Below, one piece after another: positions 16,514-25,032 of a stretch of DNA of 41,443 bases (position 1 is the stretch's first letter; every line of letters starts with the position of its first letter). The stretch is from positions 1-41,443 of the forward strand of contig CANIKY010000014.1 of NCBI GenBank assembly GCA_947468085.1, in the 5' to 3' direction. The position numbers and the translations under genes were made by a program. The notes under the pieces were generated by a model. The model made no database searches. It was given only the letters and a program-made list of their open reading frames with translations, and was not told where the DNA came from. The stretch is from Paracoccaceae bacterium. Its GTDB lineage: Bacteria > Pseudomonadota > Alphaproteobacteria > Rhodobacterales > Rhodobacteraceae.

Positions 16514-18336
16514 CCACGATCCGCCTAACCGCCGCCCAAGCCATGGTGAAATGGCTGTCCGTTCAGATGACGCAAGAGGGTGAACCCTTCATCGCCGGTG
16601 TCTGGGCGATCTTCGGTCACGGCAACGTGGCAGGCTTGGGCGAGGCGTTGCACGGCATCGGCCCCGCCTTGCCGACTTGGCGCGGCCAGAACGAGCAGAC
16701 CATGGCCCATACGGCGATTGCCTATGCTAAAACCATGAACCGCAGGCGGGCGATGGCTGTCACCTCGTCCATCGGGCCGGGGGCTACGAATATGGTCACG
16801 GCGGCGGCGCTGGCGCATGTAAACCGTGTGCCGGTGTTGCTTATTCCGGGCGATGTCTTTGCCAGCCGCGCGCCGGACCCCGTGCTGCAACAGGTTGAAG
16901 ATTTTGACGATGGCACCGTGTCGGCCAATGATTGCTTCCGCCCCGTCAGCCGCTATTTCGACCGCATCAGCCGCCCCGAGCATCTGTTGACCGCCTTGCC
17001 CCGTGCCTTACGGGTGATGACCGATCCAGCCAATTGCGGCCCCGTGACGCTGGCCTTTTGCCAAGACACGCAGGCCGAAGCCTATGAGTATCCGGTCGAA
17101 TTCTTTGACCCCAAGGTTTGGTACATATCGCGCCCCGAACCCGATGCCCGCGAACTTGCCGCTGCTGTGGTGGCAATCAAAGCTGCCAAGTCACCCTTGA
17201 TCGTGGCAGGCGGCGGCGTGCTGTATTCCGGCGCGCAAGAAGCTTTGCTGGCCTTTGCGCGCACCCACAACATCCCCTTGGTCGAAACCCAAGCCGGCAA
17301 AGGCGCTATTGACGGTGACGAAAAGCTGCATTTCGGCACGCCGGGGGTGACGGGCACCGCTTGTGGCAACGAACTTGCGGCGAAAGCTGATCTGGTGATC
17401 GGGGTAGGCACGCGCTTTTCCGATTTCACCACGGGGTCGTGGACGGTCTTTTCCGCCCCCGGGCGTAAGATTTTGTCGATCAACGTGCATGGCTATGATG
17501 CGGCCAAACGCGGGGCTATGGCGCTGGTGTCAGATGCCAAAGTGGCGTTGGAAAAGATCAGTCAAGCCTTGGGGTCCACCCGCTTTGCCGACCCCGACTT
17601 TGCCGCCCGCGATGCGTGGTTTGCCACGGTCGATGGCCTAACCGCGGTTCCGGCAAGCAATCAATTGCCCACCGATGCGCAGGTGATTGGTGCTGTGCAG
17701 CGCAACACCGGCAAAACCTCGGTCGTCATGAGTGCCGCAGGCACCATGCCCGGCGCGCTGCATACGCTTTTGCGCACCGCCAAGGGTGGCTATCATATGG
17801 AATACGGCTTTTCGTGCATGGGATACGAGATTGCCGGAGCGATGGGTGTGAAACTCGCACGGCCTGAGGCCGATGTCGTCTGTATGCTGGGCGATGGCAG
17901 TTATATGATGGCCAACAGCGAATTGGCCACGGCGGTGATGATGGGCGTGCCCTTTACCGTGATCCTCACCGACAACCGCGGCTTTGGCTGTATCAACCGT
18001 CTGCAAAAAGCCACAGGTGGCGCGCCGTTCAACAACCTTTTGGCTGACAGCTATCACGTCAACACCGCCAACATCGACTTTGTGGCCCATGCCGGGTCGA
18101 TGGGGGCGCATGTGGTCAAGGCGGCCACGGTGGAAGATCTTGAAACCGCGATGCAAGCCGCCAAGTCAGCGCGACTGCCGACAGTGATCGTGATTGACAC
18201 CGATCCCATGCCCGGCACCGGCGGTGGCGGCAGCTGGTGGGAGGTGGCGGTGCCCGAGGTTTCGGTGCGCGCCGAGGTTCAAGCCGCCCGCGATGCCTAT
18301 ATCGCTGGGGCAGCGCATCAGGCTTTGGTGCGCTAA
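16510..18336 (+). CDS. iolD: 3D-(3,5/4)-trihydroxycyclohexane-1,2-dione acylhydrolase
   Basis: Opens the ring of trihydroxycyclohexane-1,2-dione to 5-deoxy-glucuronate, the middle step of inositol catabolism. The enzyme uses thiamine diphosphate. The 608 residues show the three-domain layout of the family: an N-terminal PYR domain with the activating glutamate in RGQNEQTMAHTAIAYAK, a middle domain (about 205-340), and a C-terminal PP domain. In the PP domain the ThDP/Mg motif is GDGSYMMANSELATA ending in the DNRGFGCINRLQ loop. The first codon overlaps the iolC stop (ATGA), so translation is coupled. The next gene, iolB, follows after 29 bases. Confidence 0.96.
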   Translation: MTTIRLTAAQAMVKWLSVQMTQEGEPFIAGVWAIFGHGNVAGLGEALHGIGPALPTWRGQNEQTMAHTAIAYAKTMNRRRAMAVTSSIGPGATNMVTAAALAHVNRVPVLLIPGDVFASRAPDPVLQQVEDFDDGTVSANDCFRPVSRYFDRISRPEHLLTALPRALRVMTDPANCGPVTLAFCQDTQAEAYEYPVEFFDPKVWYISRPEPDARELAAAVVAIKAAKSPLIVAGGGVLYSGAQEALLAFARTHNIPLVETQAGKGAIDGDEKLHFGTPGVTGTACGNELAAKADLVIGVGTRFSDFTTGSWTVFSAPGRKILSINVHGYDAAKRGAMALVSDAKVALEKISQALGSTRFADPDFAARDAWFATVDGLTAVPASNQLPTDAQVIGAVQRNTGKTSVVMSAAGTMPGALHTLLRTAKGGYHMEYGFSCMGYEIAGAMGVKLARPEADVVCMLGDGSYMMANSELATAVMMGVPFTVILTDNRGFGCINRLQKATGGAPFNNLLADSYHVNTANIDFVAHAGSMGAHVVKAATVEDLETAMQAAKSARLPTVIVIDTDPMPGTGGGGSWWEVAVPEVSVRAEVQAARDAYIAGAAHQALVR

Positions 18337-18365
18337 AGGGTTTCGCCACTTCAAAGGGGTCTGTC

Positions 18366-19181
18366 ATGTCACATTTGCTGCGCAAACCAACCAGCACCAC
18401 AGGCAAGGTGCATGACATCACCGCCCAAGGCGCGGGCTGGTCCTATGTGGGCTTCGGCCTGTACCGTCTTGCGGCTGGCCAAACCGCAGCCGAGCTAACA
18501 GGTGATCGCGAGGTCATCTTGGTGCTGGTCGAAGGCAAAGCCCATATCACGGGCGCGGGCCAAGATTTCGGCGAGATGGGCGACAGGATGAGCGTGTTCG
18601 AAAAGACCCCGCCGCATTGCGTTTACCTTCCTGGCGATACCTCTTGGTGCGCCGTGGCCACCACCGCCTGCACCTTGGCTGTCTGCACCGCCCCCGCAAA
18701 AGGCACCTATCCCGCCCGCCGCTTGGGGCCAGAGGGCATTTCGATGCTGCCGCGCGGCAGCGGGGCCAACACCCGCTTTGTCAACAACATTGCCATGGAA
18801 AGCCGCGATGTGGCTGGAAGTTTGCTGGTGACGGAAGTTTTCACCCCCCAAGGCAACTGGTCATCCTACCCCAGCCACCGCCATGACGAGGATGACTTTC
18901 CCCGCATGACCTATCTGGAAGAAACCTATTACCACCGCCTGAACCCCGCCCAAGGCTTTGGCATCCAGCGCGTCTATACTGAAGATGGTAGTTTGGATGA
19001 AACCATGACCGTCAAGAACCACGACGTTACCTTGGTGCCCAAAGGCCACCACCCCTGCGGCGCGCCTTATGGCTATGAGATGTACTACCTTAACGTCATG
19101 GCCGGCCCCTTGCGAAAATGGCGCTTTGCCAATGATCCTGACCACGACTGGATCTATAAGCGCGACAATCCTACCGCCTAA
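18366..19181 (+). CDS. iolB: 5-deoxy-glucuronate isomerase
   Basis: Converts 5-deoxy-D-glucuronate into 2-deoxy-5-keto-gluconate, the substrate of IolC. The protein is 271 residues with a double-cupin fold. The metal-site region is SHRHDEDDFPRMTYLEETYYHRLNPAQGFG, shown here in part: H and E ligands sit in PSHRHDEDD and LEETYYH. The C-terminal cupin has VTLVPKGHHPCGAPYGYEMYY. ATG 18366 with AAAGGGG upstream is the start; a longer frame reaching into iolD is a chance extension. This closes the iolC-iolD-iolB operon. iolE, iolG and iolA are not in the window, so the pathway is split across the genome. Confidence 0.95.
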   Translation: MSHLLRKPTSTTGKVHDITAQGAGWSYVGFGLYRLAAGQTAAELTGDREVILVLVEGKAHITGAGQDFGEMGDRMSVFEKTPPHCVYLPGDTSWCAVATTACTLAVCTAPAKGTYPARRLGPEGISMLPRGSGANTRFVNNIAMESRDVAGSLLVTEVFTPQGNWSSYPSHRHDEDDFPRMTYLEETYYHRLNPAQGFGIQRVYTEDGSLDETMTVKNHDVTLVPKGHHPCGAPYGYEMYYLNVMAGPLRKWRFANDPDHDWIYKRDNPTA

Positions 19182-19201
19182 ATCGCGCCCCCTTTACCGA
19201 G

Positions 19202-19247
19202 GCATAAATACTCCACGAGTGGTCTGGGGGGTGTGACCGCCCCAGAC
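19202..19247 (+). terminator. Terminator hairpin within intergenic repeat copy D
   Basis: GCATAAATACTCC (19202-19214, the shared repeat head) is followed by a strong hairpin, GTCTGGGG (19222-19229) pairing with CCCCAGAC (19240-19247). It lies between the convergent ends of iolB and kup and so could stop transcription from both sides, although no long T-run follows. Confidence 0.6.
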
Positions 19248-19270
19248 GGGGCCGCCGCGCGCCCTTGGGC

Positions 19271-21223
19271 TTATATGCTCATCTGCTGGCCCATCTCAAC
19301 CACGCGGTTCGACGGCAGGCCGTAAAAGGCCGTGGCATCGGCGGCGGATTTGGATAGGCCGATAAAGATACGCTCTTGCCACAGTGGCAGGCCTTGATTG
19401 CGGGCAGAGCGGAAGGTGCGGCGGTTCAAAAAGAAGCTGGTGGTCATGATATCAAACTTCTCGCCCCTTTTGCGCGCCAGTGACAATCCGCGCGGCACAT
19501 TGGGGCGTTCCATATAGCCAAAGGTCATCACCACGCGCACAAAGCGGTCTGACAGCCGTTCGATCACCACTTTCTTTTCGTCCGACACGGTGGGTGTGTT
19601 CGCCACCATCACCGTCACGATAAAATTCTGGCTGTGCAAAACGCGGTTGTGCTTAAGATTATGCAGCAAGGCCGAGGGTGCTGTGTTGGGATCTTGGGTC
19701 AAAAACACCGCCGTGCCGGGCACCGACATGGGCTGCGATTTGTCCAGCATGGCAATAAGTTTGACCAGCGATATGGCCGAATCTGATGCCTTTTGCTTGA
19801 CATGGTTGGTGCCACGCACCCAAGACCAGATCAGCACACACATGCTTGCCGCAATTGCCACGGGCACGTAACCGCCGTCATGCAGTTTCATCATATTCGC
19901 GCCCAAGAACATCAGTTCCACGATCAAAATTGGCGCCACAACTCCGATCACCGCCACCAGTGGCCATTTCCACGCCTTGAAAAACAGCACGAAAGCCAAG
20001 ATCGTGGTGATCACCATATCTCCGCTGACAGCGATTCCATAGGCCGAGGCCAGCCTGGTGGACGACCCAAAGGTGATCACCAGACAGATCACAGACAACA
20101 TCAAAATCATGTTCACGCGCGGCATGTAGATCTGGCCGTGCTGGGTTTCAGAGGTGTGGCGAATTTCCAGCCGTGGCAGAAGGCCCATTTGAACGGCCTG
20201 CTGCATCATTGAAAATGCGCCCGATATCACTGCCTGCGACGCAATCACCGCCGCGGCTGTGGCCAAAATGACTAGGGGCAGCAACAGCACTTTTGGCGCC
20301 ATCAAAAAGAACGGGTCACTGGCGGCTGCGGGGTGGCTTAAAACAAAAGCCCCTTGCCCCAGATAGCTAAGCGCCAAGGCCGGAAAGACCAACACGCTCC
20401 ACGCCCAGCGAATTGGGGTGCGCCCGAAATGGCCCATATCGGCATAAAGCGCCTCGCCACCCGTCACTGCCAGAAAGACTGAGCCTAGGATAAAGAAAGA
20501 CCCAAACTTGTGGTCCGCCAGAAACGTCAGGGCATGATAGGGGTTCAGCGCCGCAAGGATCTGCGTGTTGTCGCCTATATGCATCACGCCAAGGCCTGCC
20601 ATGGTCAAAAACCAAACCACCATGACCGGCCCGAACAGGATTGAGACGCGCTCGGTGCCTTGGGCTTGGAACAGAAACAAACCGATGATAATGCCCAAGG
20701 TGGCGGGCACCACATAGGGCGCAAAGCTAGGCGCCACGATGGCCATGCCTTCCACCGCCGACAGAATCGACATGGCAGGCGTGATCATCGCGTCGCCAAA
20801 GAACAGCGAAATTCCCACCACGCCAATCGCAATTAACCAGCCAGGCCGCCGCTTTAGGGCTTGTTGCACCAAGGCCACCAGCGACAAGGTGCCGCCTTCA
20901 CCGCGGTTATCTGCGCGCATAATCAAAAGTACATATTTGATCGTGACGATCAGCACCAAGGTCCACAATAGCAGCGAGACGATTCCCACCACCTCCGCAC
21001 TGTCCTTGCCATCCCATCGCGCGCCGTGCAGGGATTCGCGCAGTGCGTAAAGCGGTGAGGTGCCGATATCGCCGTACACCACACCAATGCAACCGAGCAT
21101 CAATTTCCCAAGATTTTTAGGCTTTTCATGGGTGGAGCGATGGGGCTGCGCCGCGTCGGCAGGGGCAGTCTGGGGCTCGGTTTTGGCAGAAACCGGATCG
21201 TCTGTGCTGTTTTGTTCGTTCAT
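19271..21223 (-). CDS. kup: Kup-type potassium uptake permease
   Basis: Inner-membrane K+/H+ symporter of the KUP/HAK/KT family, 650 residues. After a 35-residue hydrophilic lead comes the family signature GVVYGDIGTSPLYALRES. About twelve membrane segments follow (for example LLLWTLVLIVTIKYVLLIM and VLLLPLVILATAAAVIASQA). A soluble C-terminal domain from about residue 490 contains GTAVFLTQDP and FGYMERPNVP. The starts and lengths fit the family. The gene is convergent with iolB and has no operon partner. Rhodobacteraceae often carry more than one kup, so this may be one paralogue. Confidence 0.95.
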   Translation of the reverse strand: MNEQNSTDDPVSAKTEPQTAPADAAQPHRSTHEKPKNLGKLMLGCIGVVYGDIGTSPLYALRESLHGARWDGKDSAEVVGIVSLLLWTLVLIVTIKYVLLIMRADNRGEGGTLSLVALVQQALKRRPGWLIAIGVVGISLFFGDAMITPAMSILSAVEGMAIVAPSFAPYVVPATLGIIIGLFLFQAQGTERVSILFGPVMVVWFLTMAGLGVMHIGDNTQILAALNPYHALTFLADHKFGSFFILGSVFLAVTGGEALYADMGHFGRTPIRWAWSVLVFPALALSYLGQGAFVLSHPAAASDPFFLMAPKVLLLPLVILATAAAVIASQAVISGAFSMMQQAVQMGLLPRLEIRHTSETQHGQIYMPRVNMILMLSVICLVITFGSSTRLASAYGIAVSGDMVITTILAFVLFFKAWKWPLVAVIGVVAPILIVELMFLGANMMKLHDGGYVPVAIAASMCVLIWSWVRGTNHVKQKASDSAISLVKLIAMLDKSQPMSVPGTAVFLTQDPNTAPSALLHNLKHNRVLHSQNFIVTVMVANTPTVSDEKKVVIERLSDRFVRVVMTFGYMERPNVPRGLSLARKRGEKFDIMTTSFFLNRRTFRSARNQGLPLWQERIFIGLSKSAADATAFYGLPSNRVVEMGQQMSI

Positions 21224-21345
21224 GACCTGTGGCCGTGGACCAGTTGAGACCGCTGCCTACACCCGCCGCTGGGCGGCGTCCAGCGATGCCTTGCGCGATC
21301 TGTCTGGTCGGCAAAGTTTCACCAAAGTGGCCACTTTTTAGCCCG

Positions 21346-21951
21346 CTAGACTGAAAGGGTTCTGCGGAACAGGTGGTCTAGAAACTCTCCTGCCGCATCA
21401 AACGGGTCATGGCCTGTGCCCAACACTGCGCGAACCTGCACGTCAAAATCGGCGTAGTGCTGGGTTAAGGACCAGACTGAAAAGATCAGATGCACCGGAT
21501 GCAGACGGGCAATGCGGCCTTGATCCATCCAGCCTTGTAGGACCGCGGCTTTTTCATCAACCAGCGCTTTTAGCGGGCCTTCAATCCCCCCTAGCAGGCG
21601 CGAGGCCCCTTGCAGCACCTCGTTGGCAAAAAGCCTACTTTCGCGCGGATAATCGCGTGACAGTTCCAGTTTGCGGCGCACATAGGCCAGCATTTCTTCT
21701 ATAGGATCGCCCAATGGGTCAATCATACGCAGCGGGTCCAGCCATGTTTCCAATTGCCGCGCCAAAATGGCCGCATACACCGCATCTTTGGACGGGAAGT
21801 AATAAAGGAGGTTGGGCTTTGACAGGCCCGCCGCTTCGGCAATTTCATCCAAGGTAGCACCGCGAAAGCCTTGCTTTGCAAAAACCTCCAAGCCCGCATC
21901 CAAAATGGTGCGGCTGTTGCGTTCTTGGATGCGTGTTTTGGGTTTCAGCAT
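21346..21951 (-). CDS. TetR-family regulator, RutR-like
   Basis: A 201-residue repressor with an N-terminal TetR helix-turn-helix (about 10-60: ILDAGLEVFAKQGFRGATLDEIAEAAG, cut here to its ends ILDAGLEVF and LDEIAEAAGLS, then YYFPSKDAVY). The C-terminal domain (ESRLFANEVLQGASRL, LIFSVWSLTQHYADF) is of the YcdC/RutR type, which senses pyrimidines in E. coli. ATG 21951 (MLKPKTRIQERN) has AGGA upstream; the longer frame to 22104 would overlap the divergent cupin gene and lacks homology. A second protein of the same type is encoded at 22921-23550. It diverges from the cupin gene with a 128-base gap holding CAAAC-AG-GTTTG, a possible operator. The ligand is not certain. Confidence 0.85.
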   Translation of the reverse strand: MLKPKTRIQERNSRTILDAGLEVFAKQGFRGATLDEIAEAAGLSKPNLLYYFPSKDAVYAAILARQLETWLDPLRMIDPLGDPIEEMLAYVRRKLELSRDYPRESRLFANEVLQGASRLLGGIEGPLKALVDEKAAVLQGWMDQGRIARLHPVHLIFSVWSLTQHYADFDVQVRAVLGTGHDPFDAAGEFLDHLFRRTLSV

Positions 21952-22079
21952 GGGGTCCTGTTTGTGCCCTGAGGGGGGAGCGTTTCGCAAAAGAGCGCCA
22001 GATGCAAACAGGTTTGTGATCGGGGCTGGCGGGGCGTGCCTTAGCGCCGTATCAATCACCATCCCCTTTGGAGATCCCC

Positions 22080-22364
22080 ATGCGCCCGCCTTGTACCGCC
22101 ACAAAACTTGTCGAAGATGACCGCGTCATCGTCACCCGCTTTGACTTTGCCCCGGGGGCCGAAACCGGCTGGCATCGCCACGGCCATGATTACGTCATCA
22201 CCGCCGTCACCGATTGTCCGATGTTGCTGGAAGAACCCGGCGGTGGACAGCGGCGGGTTTTGGTGCCCGCGGGCACGGCATATCGTCGCATGGAAGGGGT
22301 TGAACATAACGTGGTCAACGACGGTACCGCGCCTATGAGCTTTGTAGAAGTTGAACTGAAATAG
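22080..22364 (+). CDS. Small cupin-domain protein
   Basis: A single-domain cupin of 94 residues. The metal-site motif lies in WHRHGHDYVITAV (H-x-H-x3-Y/E type) and the second cupin motif around VEHNVVNDGTAPMSFVEVELK. ATG 22080 behind GGAGATCCCC is clearly the start. Small cupins of this size bind a metal or a small ligand and either catalyse isomerisation or act as sensors. It diverges from a RutR-like regulator and lies in the pyrimidine region, so it could act on a pathway intermediate. I do not assign a reaction. Confidence 0.75.
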   Translation: MRPPCTATKLVEDDRVIVTRFDFAPGAETGWHRHGHDYVITAVTDCPMLLEEPGGGQRRVLVPAGTAYRRMEGVEHNVVNDGTAPMSFVEVELK

Positions 22365-22397
22365 CACGCCGCGCCGTTAGGTGTGGCCGCCTTTTCT

Positions 22398-22856
22398 TCA
22401 CCCCATAACAGCGCGGATCGCCTCGACCACCATCTTGTGATCCTCTACTTGCGGCAGGCCCGACACGGTGGCCACCGCAACAATGCCCGCCCCGGCCACG
22501 CGCAGGGGCACAGCGCCGCCACTGTCGGAAAAGTCAATGGGCGACCAGCCTTCGCCTTCCACCGTGCGGTTATGGGCCACATGCCGCATCCCGATCAGCA
22601 ACGAGGCTTGGCCCGTCATCAACGCCGCATTCGACTTGCGCCGCGCCCAATTGTCGTTGTTCGCCGAAGATCCGGGTAGGGCTGCATGAAAAAAGCAGCG
22701 GCTTGCGTTGCGGATATTGACCACAACGGGCGATTTGCGCGCCACGGCCAATGCGACAATCGCAGTGCCCAGTTTTAGTGCCATTGCCTCGTCAAAATGC
22801 GGCAGAATCAGGCTCGATTCTTCGGCTTCTAGCTCGGGCAGGGTGGGGGTGGTCAT
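22398..22856 (-). CDS. HbpS/GlcG-like protein (UPF0303 type)
   Basis: A 152-residue protein whose fold is of the GlcG/HbpS group (heme-degrading domain-containing, UPF0303). Signs are the N-terminal MALKLGTAIVALAVARKSPVV, the middle IRNASRCFFHAALPGSSANND with NWARRKSNAAL, and the C-terminal GGAVPLRVAGAGIVAVATVSG with LPQVEDHKMVVEAI. Members bind heme or cobalamin-like ligands in some organisms, but most have no proven role. The start ATG 22856 follows AGGAG. It is the downstream partner of the TetR gene at 22921-23550, both on the minus strand and 64 bases apart, so cotranscription is possible. Confidence 0.75.
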   Translation of the reverse strand: MTTPTLPELEAEESSLILPHFDEAMALKLGTAIVALAVARKSPVVVNIRNASRCFFHAALPGSSANNDNWARRKSNAALMTGQASLLIGMRHVAHNRTVEGEGWSPIDFSDSGGAVPLRVAGAGIVAVATVSGLPQVEDHKMVVEAIRAVMG

Positions 22857-22920
22857 GGGCTCTCCTGTGGCGGATGTGTTTGGGCCACTTTAGGGCGTGG
22901 GGCGGCGTTTGGAAATGGCA

Positions 22921-23550
22921 TTAGAACGCGCCAATCCCACGCAGGATCATGGACTTGACGCTGTCGGTGGCCTTTTGCCAATCGGCATCGCTGAGGGGCC
23001 CTGCATTCAGGGTTTCGATTTGGTGGCCGAAATCGGCGTAATGCTGGGTGGTGGCCCAAAGCATATACAGTAGGTGTTCAGGATCGACGGGTCCCATCTT
23101 ACCCTCTGCGATCCAGCGTTCAATCAGGCGCACACGGCCTGTGGTCCATACGCGCAGAGTGGTTTCCAGATAATCTTGAATAACGGGCGCGCGGTGCATC
23201 ACCTCGAAAGCCCATACCTTTGATCCGTTCGGGTGGCGGCGCGAGATGTCCATCTTGGCCTCAATATACGCGCCGATGCCTTCAATGGGGCCGGGGGCCT
23301 GATCCATCGAGTCAGCGGCGTGGAGCCAGATTTCAAAAATATCCTGCACCACGCGGCGGTATAGGTCTTCTTTGGTGGGAAAGTAGTAATGCAAATTGGC
23401 TTTCGGCAGCCCTGCCATATCGGCAATCAGTTGCATTGTGGCCCCACCAAACCCTGCCTCAGCAAAAACCTTCTCGGCCGCTTGCAAGATCAGCGTTTCG
23501 TTGTGCTGCCGAATTTCGGTGCGGCGTTGAGATCGGGGAAGGTCTGTCAT
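22921..23550 (-). CDS. rutR: TetR-family regulator, RutR-like, of pyrimidine catabolism
   Basis: A 209-residue TetR repressor with the helix-turn-helix at about residues 20-66 (ILQAAEKVFAEAGFGGATM..., MAGLPKANLHYYFPTKEDLY). The YcdC/RutR-type ligand domain is marked by ADSMDQAPGPIEGIGAYIEAK and LLYMLWATTQHYADFGHQI. It diverges from the hydrolase gene of the pyrimidine/hydantoin pathway with 126 bases between the starts. Two palindromes in that gap match the RutR operator pattern. The likely role is to repress the divergent catabolic operon and itself, relieved by uracil or a related base. The symbol rests on family, operator and context; the other RutR-like gene in the window could share the role. 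Confidence 0.8.
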   Translation of the reverse strand: MTDLPRSQRRTEIRQHNETLILQAAEKVFAEAGFGGATMQLIADMAGLPKANLHYYFPTKEDLYRRVVQDIFEIWLHAADSMDQAPGPIEGIGAYIEAKMDISRRHPNGSKVWAFEVMHRAPVIQDYLETTLRVWTTGRVRLIERWIAEGKMGPVDPEHLLYMLWATTQHYADFGHQIETLNAGPLSDADWQKATDSVKSMILRGIGAF

Positions 23551-23571
23551 GGGGTAAGGTTCAGAATTTTC

Positions 23572-23587
23572 TTGACCGGTTGGTCAG
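23572..23587. promoter_or_regulatory. RutR-like operator, site 1
   Basis: TTGACC-GGTT-GGTCAG is an inverted repeat with a four-base centre, 22 bases upstream of the rutR-like start codon (minus strand). It matches the E. coli RutR consensus TTGACC-ANNT-GGTCAA in the arms. Confidence 0.7.
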
Positions 23588-23605
23588 GCTGTGGTGCGCT
23601 TTGTT

Positions 23606-23621
23606 CTGACCATACGGTCAG
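23606..23621. promoter_or_regulatory. RutR-like operator, site 2
   Basis: CTGACC-ATAC-GGTCAG has perfect 6-bp arms and a four-base centre. Its centre lies 34 bases from that of site 1 and about 63 bases before the hydrolase ATG. The pair sits between divergent promoters, which suits coordinated repression. Confidence 0.7.
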
Positions 23622-23676
23622 GAAAAGATTCGTCGCAAGAGGCATCAAGACCTTGGCGACCTAAGGGGAGACTGCC

Positions 23677-24927
23677 ATGCCCGCACCCGGTGAAAACCTG
23701 CGCATCAATGCGGCGCGCCTTTGGGACAGCTTGGACCAGATGGCCCAGATCGGCCCAGGCATTGCGGGCGGAAACAACCGCCAGACCCTGACCGATGCTG
23801 ACAGCGAGGGCCGCCACCTGTTTGCGCGCTGGTGCCGTGATGCCGACATGACAATGGGGGTGGACACGATGGGCAATATGTTTGCCACCCGTGCGGGCAC
23901 CGACCCCAAGGCGCTGCCGGTCTATATGGGCAGCCATCTGGACACCCAACCCACCGGCGGGCGCTATGACGGGGTGCTGGGCGTCTTGGGCGCTTTGGAA
24001 GTGGTGCGCAGCCTGAACGATCTGGGCATTCAAACCAAACACCCGATTGTTGTGACCAACTGGACCAATGAAGAGGGCGCAAGGTTCGCCCCTGCCATGC
24101 TCGCCTCTGGCGTGTTTGCCGGGCTGCATACCGAAGACTACGCCAAATCTCGCCGTGATCCGGACGGCAAGGCTTTTGGCGAGGAACTGGCGCGCATTGG
24201 CTGGGTGGGCGATGAAAAGGTCGGCGCGCGCAAAATCCACGCGATGTTCGAACTGCATATCGAACAAGGGCCGATCTTGGAGGCGGAGGGCAAGACGATT
24301 GGCGTTGTCACACATGGCCAAGGCCTGTGGTGGTTGGAAATCACTTTGACCGGCAAAGACGCCCATACAGGATCAACGCCGATGAATATGCGGGTGAATG
24401 CAGGGCTTGGAATGGCGCGCGTCACCGAGCGGGTGCATCAAATCGCCATGAGCCATCAGCCCAACGCTGTGGGGGCTGTGGGGCAGGTCAAAGTCTATCC
24501 CAATTCGCGCAACGTCATTCCGGGCAAGGTGGTGTTTACCGTCGACATTCGCAGCCCTGAACTGACCAAACTGGAAGCGATGAAGTCCGAAGTGATCCGC
24601 GCCGCCCATGCCGTGGCGGCTGAGCTGGGATTGGGGGTTGAGATTGAAGATGTCGGGCATTTTGACCCTGTGACATTTGATGTGGGCCTTGTATCGCTGG
24701 TGCGCCAATCGGCTGAAAAACTAGGATATTCGTATCAAAACATCGTCTCGGGCGCAGGCCATGACGCTTGCTGGATCAACCGCGTGGCCCCTACCGTGAT
24801 GATCATGTGCCCCTGTGTCGGCGGGTTAAGCCATAACGAGGCCGAAGAAATCTCGCCTGAATGGGCCGCGGCGGGCACGGATGTGATGCTGCACGCGGTG
24901 TTGGAAGTGGCAGAGGTGGTGGGGTGA
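23677..24927 (+). CDS. M20-family N-carbamoyl-amino-acid hydrolase / beta-ureidopropionase
   Basis: Hydrolyses an N-carbamoyl compound, most likely N-carbamoyl-beta-alanine, in reductive pyrimidine breakdown. The 416 residues follow the M20 allantoate amidohydrolase/HyuC/PydC subfamily. Metal-binding motifs are GSHLDTQPTGGRYDG and TNWTNEEGARFAP. HIEQGPILE comes next, then the dimerisation domain with GQGLWWLEITLTGKDAHTGSTPM. Near the end SGAGHDACWI carries a further ligand. ATG 23677 has AAGGGGAG upstream. It is followed by the dihydropyrimidinase gene, which makes its substrate, and is divergent from a RutR-like repressor with two operator-like sites. The exact carbamoyl substrate (beta-alanine or an alpha-amino acid from hydantoin) cannot be settled from sequence. 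Confidence 0.9.
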   Translation: MPAPGENLRINAARLWDSLDQMAQIGPGIAGGNNRQTLTDADSEGRHLFARWCRDADMTMGVDTMGNMFATRAGTDPKALPVYMGSHLDTQPTGGRYDGVLGVLGALEVVRSLNDLGIQTKHPIVVTNWTNEEGARFAPAMLASGVFAGLHTEDYAKSRRDPDGKAFGEELARIGWVGDEKVGARKIHAMFELHIEQGPILEAEGKTIGVVTHGQGLWWLEITLTGKDAHTGSTPMNMRVNAGLGMARVTERVHQIAMSHQPNAVGAVGQVKVYPNSRNVIPGKVVFTVDIRSPELTKLEAMKSEVIRAAHAVAAELGLGVEIEDVGHFDPVTFDVGLVSLVRQSAEKLGYSYQNIVSGAGHDACWINRVAPTVMIMCPCVGGLSHNEAEEISPEWAAAGTDVMLHAVLEVAEVVG

Positions 24928-24933
24928 AAGAAC

Positions 24934-24993
24934 TTGACCACAAATGCCCTGACGGACGGCCTATCGTTCACGACCGCGCAGTTTTTTTGACCA
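24934..24993 (+). promoter_or_regulatory. Two TTGACCA half-sites before the dihydropyrimidinase gene
   Basis: TTGACCA occurs at 24934-24940 and 24987-24993 in the 105-base gap before the dihydropyrimidinase gene. Each equals one arm of the RutR-type operator, but no matching second arm follows. They may be degenerate operators or chance. Confidence 0.3.
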
Positions 24994-25032
24994 CTTGCCC
25001 TTAACGACCCGTCTTCAATAGGAATTTGACAC

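Noticed and set aside
21952-22104. N-terminal extension of the TetR protein
   Set aside because: It would overlap the divergent cupin gene, and the family start MLKPKTRIQERN has its own ribosome-binding site.
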